From: Methylophaga pinxianii
Lineage (GTDB): Bacteria > Pseudomonadota > Gammaproteobacteria > Nitrosococcales > Methylophagaceae
Assembly: GCF_020447225.1 (NCBI RefSeq)
Contig: NZ_JAJAEO010000173.1
Coordinates: forward strand, 1 to 60,656
DNA: 60,656 nucleotides
Direction of reading: 5' to 3'
Part shown: in pieces, positions 34,975-45,995 of the stretch
Layout of the letters: each line of letters begins with the position of its first letter
Position numbering within the stretch: the first letter of the stretch is position 1
Made by a program: the position numbers and the translations under genes
The notes under the pieces: model-generated
Told to the model about the DNA's origin: nothing
Database searches by the model: none
The model's input: the letters and a program-made list of their open reading frames with translations, nothing else

Positions 34975-37257
34975 TCAGGCACTTTCCACTTTCTCGCTGT
35001 AGCCACAATCTTTCTGCGGACAAACTTTTTCGGTGCCTTTGCTCTTGGTGGTTTTAATGGTCAATATCGGCCACTGACAATTTGGACAAGCTTCTTTAAC
35101 AGGCTCATTCCATAATGCATAGTCACATGTTGGATATTCCGAGCATGAATAAAATACTTTGCCACGGCGTGACTTGCGGGTCAGAATCTCACCCTTGTTA
35201 CATTTAGGACATTCCACACCAGTATTTTCAGGTTGCTCCAATGATTCGATGTGTTTGCATTTGGGGTAGCTACTACAGCCGATAAACTTACCGTACTTAC
35301 CGGTCCGTACCCATAAATCTGATTCACATTTTGGACACTTGCGCCCTTCAACCACTTCCGGCTCACTGGCTGTGGTTTCTTCACCATCAATATTTCGGGT
35401 GTAATCACATTCAGGATAACCGGTACAACCAATAAATCGACCACTACGGCCCAATCTGCTGGAGAGTTTTTTGCCACATTTCGGACAATCCTCATCCAAC
35501 AGTTCCTGTGTCACATCACTACGCTGGACTTCTTTATCCTTGGTTTCCACTTGTTCTTTAAAGGGACCCCAGAAATTGCGTAACAAGGGTATCCATTCGG
35601 CTTCGCCACGTGACACGGCGTCCAAATCATCTTCAAGTTTGGCGGTAAAATCATAGTCTACATAACGGGTAAAATGCTGAACCAGAAACTTACCAACCAC
35701 TCGTCCCACATCGGTAGGATGAAAACGCTTGGTAATCAGTTCAACATACTCCCGCTGCAATAACGTGGAAATAATGCTCGCATAGGTTGAGGGACGACCA
35801 ATATCATGTTCTTCCAGACTTCTTACCAGGCTGGCCTCACTATATCGAGGTGGCGGCTCGGTAAAGTGCTGCTCGGGACGAATGGCCACGAGATCAATAA
35901 CCTCGCCCACTTCCATCGGTGGCAAGATATTTTCATCCTTATCGCCTTTAGTATCGTCTTTGCCCTCAAGATAGACACTCATAAAGCCGGGATTCACTAC
36001 CGTTGAACCATTAGCTCGAAACGTATTACCTTTGCCACAACCTAAATCGACAGCAACAGTATTTAAGGTCGCATGGATCATCTGACTGGCTAAAGTACGT
36101 TGCCAGATCAGGTTATACAATTTGTATTGATCGGCGGATAAATACGCTTTCATTTCGTCCGGCGTGCGCAGGACGGAAGTCGGTCTTATCGCTTCATGCG
36201 CTTCCTGTGCATTTTTGGATTTGGTCTTATATTCTTGCGGTTTGCTGGGGACTGATTTGGCACCATAACGCTGGCCGATAAAGATACGAATTTCTTCAAT
36301 GGCTTCTGCGGCAAGTGTTACTGAGTCGGTACGCATATAGGTAATCAAACCTTCTGCACCCTCACCTGTATCCACACCTTCGTATAGCTGTTGCGCCACA
36401 CTCATCGTACGTTGGGCACCAAAACCTAATTTACGCGAAGCTTCCTGTTGCAAGGTAGATGTTGTAAAAGGGGCAGCTGGGTTACGTTTCCGTTGTTTCT
36501 TCTCAACATGGGTGACCAGTAACTTGCCTTCGGCCGCCTTAGTTAATGTGTTGACCACATCCTCAGCCTGCTCTGTTTTCTCAATACTGAACTGGCTGAG
36601 TTTTTCATTTTTATAGTGCGTCAGTTTTGCCTGGAACGGTGTTTTTTCAGCCGATGCATCGGCTTCGATAGTCCAGTACTCCTGAGCTTTGAAGGCTTCA
36701 ATTTCCAGCTCACGCTCAACAATCATCCGCAATGCAGGACTTTGTACTCGCCCGGCAGACAAACCTCGACGTACTTTTTTCCATAACAGTGGCGAAAGTG
36801 TAAACCCCACCAGATAATCAAGTGCCCGGCGGGCTTGTTGTGCATTCACTAAATCCATCGATAGTTCTCGTGGATTTGCCACAGCATCATTGACTGCCTG
36901 CTTGGTAATTTCGTGAAAGACGACGCGGAAAACATCTTTATCCTTTAATACGCCTTTCTTTTTTAATAATTCAAATAAATGCCAGGATATGGCCTCTCCC
37001 TCACGATCCGGATCCGTTGCCAGATAGAGTGAATCAGCTTTTTTCATGGCTTTTGCGATCGCTTCGACATGCTTGCTATTGCGGTCGATTACTTGATACT
37101 TCATCGCAAAATCATTGGAGGGGTCAACAGCGCCCTCTTTTGGCAGCAAATCCCTCACATGCCCATAGGATGCTAAGACTTCGACATCTTTGCCCAGATA
37201 TTTTTTAATAGTCTTGGCCTTGGCCGGTGACTCAACTATGACGAGTTTATTTCCCAT
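34975..37257 (-). CDS. topA: DNA topoisomerase I
   Basis: 760 residues from MGNKLVIVESPAKAKTI; the frame is open 23 codons further up, but family members begin here. It has a Toprim domain (about 3-120), the active-site Tyr in LITYMRTDS (about residue 310), and four C-terminal Zn-ribbon modules. The first three follow a CPKC/CPKC/CPKC pattern, and the fourth (CPNC...CPQKDC) is an end variant. It relaxes negative supercoils by single-strand passage. It is convergent with the SelW-like gene and downstream of smg. Confidence 0.96.
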   Translation of the reverse strand: MGNKLVIVESPAKAKTIKKYLGKDVEVLASYGHVRDLLPKEGAVDPSNDFAMKYQVIDRNSKHVEAIAKAMKKADSLYLATDPDREGEAISWHLFELLKKKGVLKDKDVFRVVFHEITKQAVNDAVANPRELSMDLVNAQQARRALDYLVGFTLSPLLWKKVRRGLSAGRVQSPALRMIVERELEIEAFKAQEYWTIEADASAEKTPFQAKLTHYKNEKLSQFSIEKTEQAEDVVNTLTKAAEGKLLVTHVEKKQRKRNPAAPFTTSTLQQEASRKLGFGAQRTMSVAQQLYEGVDTGEGAEGLITYMRTDSVTLAAEAIEEIRIFIGQRYGAKSVPSKPQEYKTKSKNAQEAHEAIRPTSVLRTPDEMKAYLSADQYKLYNLIWQRTLASQMIHATLNTVAVDLGCGKGNTFRANGSTVVNPGFMSVYLEGKDDTKGDKDENILPPMEVGEVIDLVAIRPEQHFTEPPPRYSEASLVRSLEEHDIGRPSTYASIISTLLQREYVELITKRFHPTDVGRVVGKFLVQHFTRYVDYDFTAKLEDDLDAVSRGEAEWIPLLRNFWGPFKEQVETKDKEVQRSDVTQELLDEDCPKCGKKLSSRLGRSGRFIGCTGYPECDYTRNIDGEETTASEPEVVEGRKCPKCESDLWVRTGKYGKFIGCSSYPKCKHIESLEQPENTGVECPKCNKGEILTRKSRRGKVFYSCSEYPTCDYALWNEPVKEACPNCQWPILTIKTTKSKGTEKVCPQKDCGYSEKVESA

Positions 37258-37341
37258 ATAATCCTGTACCAAAAATAGACGCTCTAAATGACACTGCCCG
37301 TGTAAAACGGGCAGTGTTATAAACAATAAGAGCGGTCAAAT

Positions 37342-37809
37342 TCAGTGAATAACCGCCTCCAAATCTTCAAACACCAAATCTTCCATCCAGGCGTAAGCAA
37401 CTTCTCTACCCGGCTGATAAAACAACACCATGAGTACGACCCATTTGAGCTGTTCCAGATCAATTTCTTCACTTTCCAGTGCCAGCACACGCTCAATAAC
37501 AACTTCGCGGGTTTCGACATCCAAAACCCCTACCTGTTCCAGAAACAATAAATAGCCACGACAGTGAATGTCCAGACGTTCTATTTCGCTGTCACTGAAA
37601 ACACGGATATGTGTATTGGGATTGTCTGTCTGCGGTGCCACTACAGTCATGTTATCGAGCCAATCGAGTGCTTTGTGTATTTCAAGTTCCTGAAAGCCTA
37701 CCTGCTCTAATTCAAGTTCCAGGACATCTTTATCAGGTTGGTTGCTATCTTCCGTATCGATATAGTTTTCGAACAGATAGAGCAACACGTCAATTACATT
37801 TTCTTTCAT
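37342..37809 (-). CDS. smg: Smg family protein (DUF494)
   Basis: 155 residues, acidic and helical, matching the Smg/DUF494 family (MKENVIDVLLYLFENYID start). Its role is unresolved; the gene is regularly found beside dprA and topA in gammaproteobacteria, as here (11 bp after dprA). Confidence 0.9.
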   Translation of the reverse strand: MKENVIDVLLYLFENYIDTEDSNQPDKDVLELELEQVGFQELEIHKALDWLDNMTVVAPQTDNPNTHIRVFSDSEIERLDIHCRGYLLFLEQVGVLDVETREVVIERVLALESEEIDLEQLKWVVLMVLFYQPGREVAYAWMEDLVFEDLEAVIH

Positions 37810-37820
37810 CGGCTTCTCTG

Positions 37821-38954
37821 TTATGGGCCTGGTCCGATTCCGGTCCGGACATAACGTCCTCCGGGTAAGGTAGCAACCTGACCTTGCAGCTCCAGTAATA
37901 ACAGCATGGATGAAACGGCATCAGCCGTCAATCCGCTTTTGTCAATAAGCATATCGATATGAATGGGGTCATATCCTAAAAATTCAAACAATTGCTGATA
38001 ATCGTTATCTAATTCTTTTGTGTTGAAATCAGTTTGCGAAAACACTGTTTGCGCTTCTGATTGCGGCACAACACCTGCCATTGCCCCAAGTTCTTCAATA
38101 ATATCATTGGCCGTTTCAACTAATTTCGCGCCTTCCCGGATCAATTGATGACAACCACGTGATAATGGGTTATGAATCGAGCCGGGGATAGCAAACACTT
38201 CTCTTCCCTGCTCCATCGCCATTCTTGCCGTAATTAATGAACCACTTTTTACAGCGGCCTCCACCACCAGGGTACCCAAACTTAGACCACTGATAATACG
38301 ATTACGTCGAGGGAAATTTTCAGCTTTAGGGGAAGTCCCTAACGGAAACTCGGAAACAATCGCGCCATTTTCTGCAATATGATGAGCCAAATCTCGATGC
38401 GCTGCCGGATAAACCCGATCCAGCCCTGTACCAATAACAGCAATGGTTTTCCCCGCCCCGGCTAACGCCCCCTTATGTGCCGCTGCATCAATACCGGTTG
38501 CCAGACCGCTGGTAATTACGATATCGCCCTGTGCCAGATACCGGGCAAAGTCAAAAGCCGTATCACGGCCAGAAGCCGATGGATTACGACTGCCTACCAC
38601 AGCCAGCTGCCATTTACTGAGTAAATGGATATCACCCTGGACAAACAGCAAAGCTGGCGGATCGGATATTTGTTGAAGCAATTCCGGATACAATGGATGT
38701 TGTTGATCAATGACATGCCGATTATCCGCCGATAACCACTGCAAATCCTGTTCGACTTGATCCCAATCCGGCGTTTGCAGTAACGACACAATTTTCGGAT
38801 CGATACCTTTCAACAAACGGGGTTCACGAAAAATATCGGCTGGAGAGTTTACTTGACCAACAAGTTTACTAAAGGTCGCCGGTCCAACGCCGGGAATACG
38901 CTGCAGAGCCAGCTGACATGCTAATGACAGTTGCGAAGCGGAAAATCTATGCAA
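37821..38954 (-). CDS. dprA: DNA-processing protein DprA
   Basis: 377 residues. It has an N-terminal SAM-like helical region (about 15-75), a Rossmann fold DprA domain (about 85-295, with GSRNPSASG near 122, SGLATGIDAAAH near 155 and FPRRNRIISGLS near 215) and a C-terminal winged-helix (about 320-375). It binds incoming single-stranded DNA and loads RecA in natural transformation. It is present in most bacteria, so it does not prove competence. It lies between the LysM gene and smg. Confidence 0.95.
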   Translation of the reverse strand: MHRFSASQLSLACQLALQRIPGVGPATFSKLVGQVNSPADIFREPRLLKGIDPKIVSLLQTPDWDQVEQDLQWLSADNRHVIDQQHPLYPELLQQISDPPALLFVQGDIHLLSKWQLAVVGSRNPSASGRDTAFDFARYLAQGDIVITSGLATGIDAAAHKGALAGAGKTIAVIGTGLDRVYPAAHRDLAHHIAENGAIVSEFPLGTSPKAENFPRRNRIISGLSLGTLVVEAAVKSGSLITARMAMEQGREVFAIPGSIHNPLSRGCHQLIREGAKLVETANDIIEELGAMAGVVPQSEAQTVFSQTDFNTKELDNDYQQLFEFLGYDPIHIDMLIDKSGLTADAVSSMLLLLELQGQVATLPGGRYVRTGIGPGP

Positions 38955-38969
38955 ACTTTTGAGTTTCCC

Positions 38970-40007
38970 TTATTGAGCGGAGCGCACCTTGTCGAACAGA
39001 TGCATGGATGTAGTGGCTTTCATCACGATCGCGTAACTCACTTTTTCATACAATTTGAATACCATGGCTTCACCCGCATGTTCGTCAGGCAATGTAACGG
39101 TCGCATCACGGTCGGCACTGACCGCATCCCGAATGGTTTTACCCGCCTTATAAACAGACAAAACATGGCCATTTTCCAGTCCATCCTGACTACCAATATT
39201 TAATACAACTATTTGATACTGACCTACTTGAGAAACGCCATCAAACACCGAAATAATAATGCCTTCCATGGGTTGTGTAGGTGCCCTTGGGAAGAAATTG
39301 AGATCGAAGTTTTCCTCTTCCACAGGAAGTAGTTTATCGCCAACCATCACTTCGCGACTGGTATAGGTTAAATTCAACGTCGACACTTCACCCGGTTGAG
39401 TAACTACCGCATCGCCTGAATAAATTGCTTCAACACCCAGCTCTTCACCAGTATCAGGGTCAAAATAGATTTTTCCTCCACGGAACACACTGAAAGCATT
39501 GCCTTCAGGTTCGGTGGTGATGCCTCGAGCATAAATATCATCTCCAGCACCAGACAAAAGTCTTTCATCAGTGGTCGCCACAATGTAGGGCGCGGCATCC
39601 AGCACTTCCACGCCGACCACTCGTGGTTTTGTCAAAAAGGGACGGATAATGGACAAAGGAATGGTGTTGATCGCTTCATCAATGCGAACCTCACGCATTT
39701 CAGGTGAAAGCTTGAAGGTTTGTTGACCACGATTTAACTCTAAGACCGGTCTACCATCGCGGTAGACCAATGTTAATTCATCACCAGGGTAAATCAGGTG
39801 AGGATTTTCAACCTGCGGATTAACTTGCCAGATTTCTGGCCAATGCCAGGGATATTGAAGAAATTTCGCTGATATATCCCAAAGTGTATCGCCTTTAACT
39901 ACCACATAGCGTTCTGGATGATTTGGATTAAGAGCCACCTCGTTTGCCAGCAAAGCAGAACTCATCAACAGGGCCATTAAACCCAAACAGATGTGACGTA
40001 TCATCAT
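38970..40007 (-). CDS. Secreted LysM-domain protein
   Basis: 345 residues with a signal peptide (about 1-22, LLA|N). The LysM domain, about 33-81 (YVVVKGDTLWDISAKFL), binds peptidoglycan GlcNAc. The remaining 260 residues are an uncharacterised beta-rich region. The gene commonly lies upstream of dprA in gammaproteobacteria, where it is annotated as a LysM peptidoglycan-binding protein. Function is unknown; a cell-wall scaffold is likely. Confidence 0.88.
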   Translation of the reverse strand: MMIRHICLGLMALLMSSALLANEVALNPNHPERYVVVKGDTLWDISAKFLQYPWHWPEIWQVNPQVENPHLIYPGDELTLVYRDGRPVLELNRGQQTFKLSPEMREVRIDEAINTIPLSIIRPFLTKPRVVGVEVLDAAPYIVATTDERLLSGAGDDIYARGITTEPEGNAFSVFRGGKIYFDPDTGEELGVEAIYSGDAVVTQPGEVSTLNLTYTSREVMVGDKLLPVEEENFDLNFFPRAPTQPMEGIIISVFDGVSQVGQYQIVVLNIGSQDGLENGHVLSVYKAGKTIRDAVSADRDATVTLPDEHAGEAMVFKLYEKVSYAIVMKATTSMHLFDKVRSAQ

Positions 40008-40190
40008 AAAATCCTCATGGACGCTACAGGGCAGCCATATCCCTGGACAGACAGCAACGGCTCATAGTGTCTAATAAGCGTTTACACTAATCAAGTAATC
40101 TGGCAACAAACTTGGTTTATAATGTGTCGATATCTCGACTGGTTAAACTTTTTTGTCGCTCACAGAGCCACAACATGAAGGACAACAATA

Positions 40191-40508
40191 ATGAAATTAA
40201 CAGCTTCCTTTATCGTCGGTATGACCATGATAAGCATGAGTTCAATCTCTATTGCTGCTGGTGACGTGGCTAAAGGCAAAGCAAAGTCTGCTGTCTGTTC
40301 GACTTGTCATGGTGCCGAGGGCATTGCCATTATGCCAACCTACCCCAACCTTGCCGGGCAAAATGCAGAATACCTTGAATCAGCACTTAAAGCATATCGA
40401 GATAAACAACGCCAGGGTGGTATGGCTGGCATCATGCAAATGCAGGCTGCCAATCTGTCTGACGACGATATCGCTAATCTCGCTGCTTATTACTCAAGTT
40501 TGAAATAA
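40191..40508 (+). CDS. Small class I cytochrome c
   Basis: 105 residues with a signal peptide (about 1-22, SIA|AG). The single haem site CSTCH lies at 36-40, and the distal Met ligand is among the Met residues before the C-terminal helix ([22 protein letters not shown]). This pattern is common for periplasmic c553/c4-like cytochromes that shuttle electrons to a terminal oxidase or peroxidase. It is divergent from the LysM gene and just upstream of def. Confidence 0.9.
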   Translation: MKLTASFIVGMTMISMSSISIAAGDVAKGKAKSAVCSTCHGAEGIAIMPTYPNLAGQNAEYLESALKAYRDKQRQGGMAGIMQMQAANLSDDDIANLAAYYSSLK

Positions 40509-40548
40509 ATAAACTGCTGATCCAATTATTTATAGCAGGATACTGAAC

Positions 40549-41052
40549 ATGGCTTTATTAAATATTTTACATTTCCCCGATCCCCGGTTGCGCCTTAAAG
40601 CGCTGCCAGTGGAACAAGTCACGGATGAAATCCGCCAGCTGGCCCAAAACATGTTGGAAACAATGTACGACGCTCCGGGCATTGGTTTGGCGGCAACGCA
40701 AGTTAACGAACAGAAACGTATCATCGTTATTGATGTTTCTGAAGATAAAAGCAGTCCACTTTTTTTGATCAATCCTGAGCTCTTAGCATCGCAAGGTGAG
40801 CGGGAATTTGAAGAAGGCTGCCTTTCTGTACCGGAAGCATATGAAACGGTCACTCGTGCAGACACCATTCGAGTGCGCGCCTTGAACCTGCAAGGTGACA
40901 GCTTTGAAATGGATGCTGATGGTATTCTGGCAACCTGCATTCAACATGAAATCGATCATCTCGAAGGCAAGTTATTTGTTGATTATCTAAGCAATCTTAA
41001 ACGTCAACGCATCAAAAAACGGCTGGAGAAACACCAGAAACAAAAACTTTAA
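40549..41052 (+). CDS. def: Peptide deformylase
   Basis: 167 residues. All three PDF motifs are present: GIGLAATQV (about 45-53), EGCLSVPE (about 90) and HEIDHLEG (about 134), the Cys and two His that bind Fe(II). It removes the N-formyl group from nascent proteins. It starts the def-fmt-rsmB translation cluster and lies 8 bp before fmt. Confidence 0.97.
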   Translation: MALLNILHFPDPRLRLKALPVEQVTDEIRQLAQNMLETMYDAPGIGLAATQVNEQKRIIVIDVSEDKSSPLFLINPELLASQGEREFEEGCLSVPEAYETVTRADTIRVRALNLQGDSFEMDADGILATCIQHEIDHLEGKLFVDYLSNLKRQRIKKRLEKHQKQKL

Positions 41053-41060
41053 GGAAATCC

Positions 41061-41990
41061 ATGCGCATCATTTTTGCCGGCACTCCGGACTTTGCAGCAA
41101 CGACACTTGCTGCCCTACTGACTACCGATCATGAAATCTGCGCCGTCTACTCTCAACCGGATCGTCCTGCCGGTCGCGGTCGCAAACTGACTGCCAGTCC
41201 AGTTAAGCAACTTGCTCTACAACATCAGATTCCTGTCGAACAACCAGTCAACTTCAAAGCTGAAGCCGATCGGTTAAAACTTGCAGAATACCAAGCCGAT
41301 CTCATGATTGTTGTGGCTTATGGCTTATTGTTACCACAAGTCGTTTTGGACACGCCGCGACTGGGTTGCATCAATGTGCATGCCTCCTTATTGCCCCGCT
41401 GGCGTGGAGCAGCGCCGATACAACGTGCCATTCTGGCTGGCGACCAGACCACTGGCGTTTGCATTATGCAAATGGATGCCGGGCTGGATACCGGCCCGGT
41501 TATTCAGCGCGCTGAAATTGCCATTGAATCGGATGACACCGGGCAGCAACTGCATGACAAACTGGCTCAACTCGGTGCCACTACTTTATTGGGCGCGCTG
41601 CAGGATTTTGAACAACGTCAATCTCAAGCTATCCCGCAAACTGATGCGGACAGCTGTTATGCCGCTAAATTATTGAAAACGGAAGCCAATATCGACTGGT
41701 CACAATCCGCTCAACAAATTGACCGACAAATACGTGCGTTTAATTCCTGGCCTGTGGCACAAACAAACTGGCAGGACACGATATTGAGGATCTGGGGTGC
41801 CCGTTTGATTGATGCAAATGAAGATGCCTCTCCCGGCACAATTGTGGCGGTTAACCGCGAGGGAATTGATGTCGCGACTGGAGATGGCGCCATACGCTTG
41901 CTCTCAATTCAGTCTCCCGGAAAAAAAGCCATGCCCGTGAATGATTTTCTGAATGCTCATCCGTTAAAGGCGGGCGACCATTTTGGCTAA
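41061..41990 (+). CDS. fmt: Methionyl-tRNA formyltransferase
   Basis: 309 residues. The N-terminal formyltransferase fold begins [11 protein letters not shown]; the catalytic region has the [15 protein letters not shown] signature (about 108-122, Asn/His/Asp site). The C-terminal OB-like domain (about 205-309) binds tRNA. It formylates Met-tRNAfMet from 10-formyl-tetrahydrofolate. Its end overlaps rsmB by eight bases. Confidence 0.97.
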   Translation: MRIIFAGTPDFAATTLAALLTTDHEICAVYSQPDRPAGRGRKLTASPVKQLALQHQIPVEQPVNFKAEADRLKLAEYQADLMIVVAYGLLLPQVVLDTPRLGCINVHASLLPRWRGAAPIQRAILAGDQTTGVCIMQMDAGLDTGPVIQRAEIAIESDDTGQQLHDKLAQLGATTLLGALQDFEQRQSQAIPQTDADSCYAAKLLKTEANIDWSQSAQQIDRQIRAFNSWPVAQTNWQDTILRIWGARLIDANEDASPGTIVAVNREGIDVATGDGAIRLLSIQSPGKKAMPVNDFLNAHPLKAGDHFG

Positions 41991-43290
41991 AAAGAAATTA
42001 CTTTGTGCACGTAGCGCTGCCGCCTTGGTTATTTTACGAGTTACCCAGGGACAATCGTTAACGACCGCATCCATTGATATCAGCAGACAACTTGATGAAA
42101 CACAACGCGGATTATTTCAACAACTCTGCTACGGTGTAATCCGCTGGTATCCATCTCTGCAGGCAATCAGTAAGCACTTACTCTCAAAGCCCTTAAAAGC
42201 TAAAGATGCGGATATTAATGCGTTGCTGTTGATTGGAATCTACCAACTCCGCGCATTACGCATTCCAGATCATGCAGCTCTTTCTGAAACAGTGAACGCA
42301 AGTAAACTGCTGAACAAACAATGGGCAACGGGGCTGCTTAATGCGTGTTTGCGAAATTATCAACGTCAACAAGATACCGTCGAAAAGTCCATCGCGGAGC
42401 TCGATGTCAGTCGCTATGCTCATCCAGCCTGGTTGATCGAAAGATATCAGACTGATTGGCCGGATTATTGGCAAACGATTTTGACGGCCAATAATCAACA
42501 ACCGCCGATGATGTTACGAGTGAATAGTCGGGAATACTCTCGAGAAGACTATCTTGCTTTATTAGCGAAAGCCGATATATCCGCTCAAGCGATTGAAAGC
42601 TGTCCCCAAGGCATATTGCTGGAACAGGCTTGTGATGTTTATGCCCTGCCTGGCTTTGTGGACGGGGCCGTCTCGGTTCAGGATGGCGCCGCACAACAAG
42701 TGGTTGACCTGCTCGATTTACAACCCGGCCAGCGCATTCTCGATGCCTGCGCGGCTCCGGGTGGTAAAACCTGCCATATTCTGGAAAGATTTTCAAAAAA
42801 TGAAATGACAGCGTTGGATATCAGTGCGGAACGGCTCAAACAGGTAGAAGAAAACCTTTCGCGCTTACATTTAACGGCAAATTGTCTGACGGCAGATGCC
42901 AGCATCCCACAAAATTGGTGGAATGGTGAACAATTTGACCGTATATTAATTGATGCACCCTGTACTGGCAGTGGCGTCATCCGTCGGCATCCAGATATCA
43001 AGCTGCTGAGAAAACCAGAGGATATTGAACAGCTAGCTCAACAACAACGTGCTTTGCTGGATAATTTATGGCCATTACTGAAACCCAATGGCTTATTGGT
43101 ATACACCACCTGCTCTGCATTTAAGCAGGAAAACGAATTACAAATAGAAGCATTTTTGCATCGACAGCCTGACGCTATGGAGCAGCTTCCAGTGAAGGTT
43201 CCAGCACGAAGAGCAGGCTTCGGCTATCAATTGCTACCGGGAGATAACGATCTGGATGGTTTCTATTATGCCTGCTTACGTCGCCGTTAA
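41983..43290 (+). CDS. rsmB: 16S rRNA (cytosine967-C5)-methyltransferase RsmB
   Basis: 435 residues. The NusB-like N-terminal domain (about 1-135) is followed by a SAM methyltransferase core with [14 protein letters not shown] (about 250), DAPCTGSG (about 325, one catalytic Cys) and YTTCS (about 372, the second). It methylates C967 of 16S rRNA. Its end overlaps the next gene, so the cluster is translationally coupled. Confidence 0.97.
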   Translation: MAKKKLLCARSAAALVILRVTQGQSLTTASIDISRQLDETQRGLFQQLCYGVIRWYPSLQAISKHLLSKPLKAKDADINALLLIGIYQLRALRIPDHAALSETVNASKLLNKQWATGLLNACLRNYQRQQDTVEKSIAELDVSRYAHPAWLIERYQTDWPDYWQTILTANNQQPPMMLRVNSREYSREDYLALLAKADISAQAIESCPQGILLEQACDVYALPGFVDGAVSVQDGAAQQVVDLLDLQPGQRILDACAAPGGKTCHILERFSKNEMTALDISAERLKQVEENLSRLHLTANCLTADASIPQNWWNGEQFDRILIDAPCTGSGVIRRHPDIKLLRKPEDIEQLAQQQRALLDNLWPLLKPNGLLVYTTCSAFKQENELQIEAFLHRQPDAMEQLPVKVPARRAGFGYQLLPGDNDLDGFYYACLRRR

Positions 43291-43849
43291 ACGTCTTCTG
43301 ACGTCTATTGTTTTTGTGTTTGTGTCTGTGCAAACCGTGCAGGCCGAGGCATTTCGAATTGAAGAAGCCCATACCTCTCCCGCAGGGAATGGCTACTTGC
43401 TCAATGCCACCATCAGTTACCCGCTAAACCCGCGGGTCAAAGAGGCGCTTTATAACGGCGTGCCCATCACCTTTGTCCAGGAAATTCAGCTGATACGGAT
43501 TTATCCTCTTCTGGGAGATTGGTGGCAATGGCGCAGTACACTCTGGTCAACAGAATTACACTACATCTTGCGCTATCACGATCTTTCACAGCAGTATTTA
43601 TTGCATTCTATGGAAACCAAAACCCATCGTAATTTTCCAACGATGGAAAGTGCTTTAAGCAGCATGGGAGAAATCAAAGATTTCAGTCTCCCGCCACAGC
43701 ACACTCTCGATACGAATAATTTAATTTTGCGATTAAGCAGCCAGATTGATCTTAATGCATTGCCTTCACCCATGCGTCCGGGGGCTTTTCTATCTAGTAA
43801 ATGGGATCTGGCCAGCGATTGGTATGAGGTGGCATGGCCTTCCAATTAA
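43256..43849 (+). CDS. DUF4390 family secreted protein
   Basis: 197 residues. An N-terminal hydrophobic signal (about 8-29, QAE|A) is followed by the DUF4390 domain, a beta-rich fold in which LNATISYPLNPRVKEAL and the WWQWRSTLWS stretch stand out. Family members lie between rsmB and ntrY in many proteobacteria, and no function is established. It overlaps rsmB (43256-43290) and ntrY (43834-43849). An ATG at 43268 is an equally likely start. Confidence 0.85.
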   Translation: MVSIMPAYVAVKRLLTSIVFVFVSVQTVQAEAFRIEEAHTSPAGNGYLLNATISYPLNPRVKEALYNGVPITFVQEIQLIRIYPLLGDWWQWRSTLWSTELHYILRYHDLSQQYLLHSMETKTHRNFPTMESALSSMGEIKDFSLPPQHTLDTNNLILRLSSQIDLNALPSPMRPGAFLSSKWDLASDWYEVAWPSN

Positions 43850-45993
43850 TCAGAGGACTCAGTTCAGGAACCGCACCCTATTTTTCACTGGCCTTGTTGT
43901 TATTACTGCTGGCCTATTTGTTAAGTGCTGCGACTCAGGACACCTCCCGCCTCAATGATTTATTTCTTTACATTTTTGGGCTGGGTCTGGTCTGTATGCT
44001 ATTGCTGGCGGGCATCCTGGCTCGAGGTTTATACCGACTTTACCGGGATTTTAAAAGAAAGGCTCCGGGCTCCCGGCTAACACTGAAACTGGTCAGCTTA
44101 TTTGTCCTGTTAATTGTCGGATCAACCAGCATCGTTTATGGCTTCTCGGTTCACTTCCTGCAACGTGGAATCAATAGCTGGTTCGATGTTAAAGTGGAAC
44201 AGGCTTTGGAAGATTCGCTGGAGCTGAGCCGTAACGCATTTGGCATTCGCATGCGAACCTTGCTGCGTCAGACCAGGATGATGGCGGGAGTTCTCTCGGA
44301 GCTTCCTGATGCGCGCCTCACGAATAGTCTTCGAGAACTGGTGCAATTAAGCGGTGCATTGGATATCAGTGTCTGGAATATGAGTGGCCAGCTGGTCGTT
44401 TCGAGTATCGAAAACCCGGCTATTTTTCTTCCTGAAGCACCTGATGAGTCCATTGTTCGACGACTGCAGCAAGGCGAAGATTATATCGGTCTGGATCCTG
44501 CAGCAAATGATGAGCTGGAGTTACGTGCAGCCGTCATGTTACCCCGCAAGTCGATTCTGGCAGAAGAGCGATTTTTACATGTCGCCTTCCCCGTCAATGA
44601 GCACCTCAGCTCATTGGGAAAAAACGTTCAGGATGCTTACACTGACTACAAAGAGCTCAGTTATTTGCGTAAACCCTTGGTGACTATATTTACCTTGACC
44701 TTAAGCCTGATTGTTTTCCTGACCATGCTGGCTTCTATCTGGTTTGCAGTATGGATTTCCCGCCGCATGGTGCAACCATTGCAAGAGCTGGCGGCCGGTA
44801 CGCAGGCTGTCGCTTCGGGCAACTACAATATGCAGCTAACCCCTTCCGGACATGATGAAATAGGCTTTTTAGTACGCTCATTCAATCAAATGACCCAGCG
44901 CCTGACTCAGGCCCGAAATGCCTCGGACAGAAGTCATCGCCTACTTGAACAACAGACCAGCTATCTGACGACTGTATTAGGCAGCTTGTCCAGTGGTGTT
45001 ATTACCATTGATAACGATCTGTATCTGCGAACGGCAAATGTCGCCAGCAGCAAAATTCTCGGGGTGAATTTACAGCAACGCCTGGAGAGTTCTCTGGATA
45101 CTCTGGGGAAACTCAATGATAACCTGCACAGTTTTTCATTGTTAATACAAAACTATACTTTCAAAGCCGTTGCCTGGCAGCAACAAATCGAACTTAACCA
45201 ACCCAAAGGCCGACAAACCCTGATGTGCCACGGCACCCCTCTACCGGCTGAAACGGGCTGGGTCATTGTGTTTGACGACATCACCGCCTTACTGCAAGCA
45301 CAACGTAATGCAGCCTGGGGTGAAGTAGCCAGACGATTGGCTCATGAAATCAAGAATCCATTGACTCCTATACAATTATCTGCCGAACGTTTACAACATA
45401 AATATGCCTCACTGGTACCACCGGATCAAACCGAGACATTACAAAAACTCACTGATACTATCGTGCAGCAGGTAGAAGCCATGAAAGACATGGTTAATGA
45501 GTTTTCGGATTATGCACGCAGTCCCGGATTACAATTAGAAAAAGTATCGATTGGAGAGTTGCTGCGAGAAGTATTGACGCTATATCAAAGTCACTCTAAT
45601 CATCAATTCACCTTACTGAACAGTCCGACTGAAATTCGGATCAAAGTGGATAAAAACCGGATGCGTCAGGTATTTCACAACTTGCTGAAAAATGCCATTG
45701 AAGCCAGCGAGGAAGCCGAAAAACCGGTAGACATTGTCATCAGTTATCAGATAGTTGTGCAGCAACATATGCCCTGGTTGGAAATCATCATTAATGATCA
45801 GGGGCCCGGGTTCCCGCAAGAGATGATAGATAAATTGTTTGAACCCTATGCGACTACCAAAATCAAAGGCACAGGACTGGGTCTGGCGATTGTCAAAAAA
45901 ATCATCGAAGAACATGGCGGGGATGTTTGGGCAGAAAACCTTAACCCCGAAGGAGCAGGTATAATAATCCGGCTACCACTGGAGGAAGATTAG
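43834..45993 (+). CDS. ntrY: Sensor histidine kinase NtrY
   Basis: 719 residues. Two N-terminal membrane helices (about 10-60) are followed by a third at about 85, a periplasmic domain to about 285, and a membrane helix near 285-310. HAMP (about 310-365), PAS (about 370-485), HisKA with the phospho-acceptor His504 (AHEIKNPLTP) and HATPase (NLLKNAIEA near 610, GTGLGLAIVKK near 685) complete it. It is a membrane kinase for NtrX; in other bacteria NtrYX senses nitrogen or redox status. Confidence 0.95.
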   Translation: MAFQLIRGLSSGTAPYFSLALLLLLLAYLLSAATQDTSRLNDLFLYIFGLGLVCMLLLAGILARGLYRLYRDFKRKAPGSRLTLKLVSLFVLLIVGSTSIVYGFSVHFLQRGINSWFDVKVEQALEDSLELSRNAFGIRMRTLLRQTRMMAGVLSELPDARLTNSLRELVQLSGALDISVWNMSGQLVVSSIENPAIFLPEAPDESIVRRLQQGEDYIGLDPAANDELELRAAVMLPRKSILAEERFLHVAFPVNEHLSSLGKNVQDAYTDYKELSYLRKPLVTIFTLTLSLIVFLTMLASIWFAVWISRRMVQPLQELAAGTQAVASGNYNMQLTPSGHDEIGFLVRSFNQMTQRLTQARNASDRSHRLLEQQTSYLTTVLGSLSSGVITIDNDLYLRTANVASSKILGVNLQQRLESSLDTLGKLNDNLHSFSLLIQNYTFKAVAWQQQIELNQPKGRQTLMCHGTPLPAETGWVIVFDDITALLQAQRNAAWGEVARRLAHEIKNPLTPIQLSAERLQHKYASLVPPDQTETLQKLTDTIVQQVEAMKDMVNEFSDYARSPGLQLEKVSIGELLREVLTLYQSHSNHQFTLLNSPTEIRIKVDKNRMRQVFHNLLKNAIEASEEAEKPVDIVISYQIVVQQHMPWLEIIINDQGPGFPQEMIDKLFEPYATTKIKGTGLGLAIVKKIIEEHGGDVWAENLNPEGAGIIIRLPLEED

Positions 45994-45995
45994 GC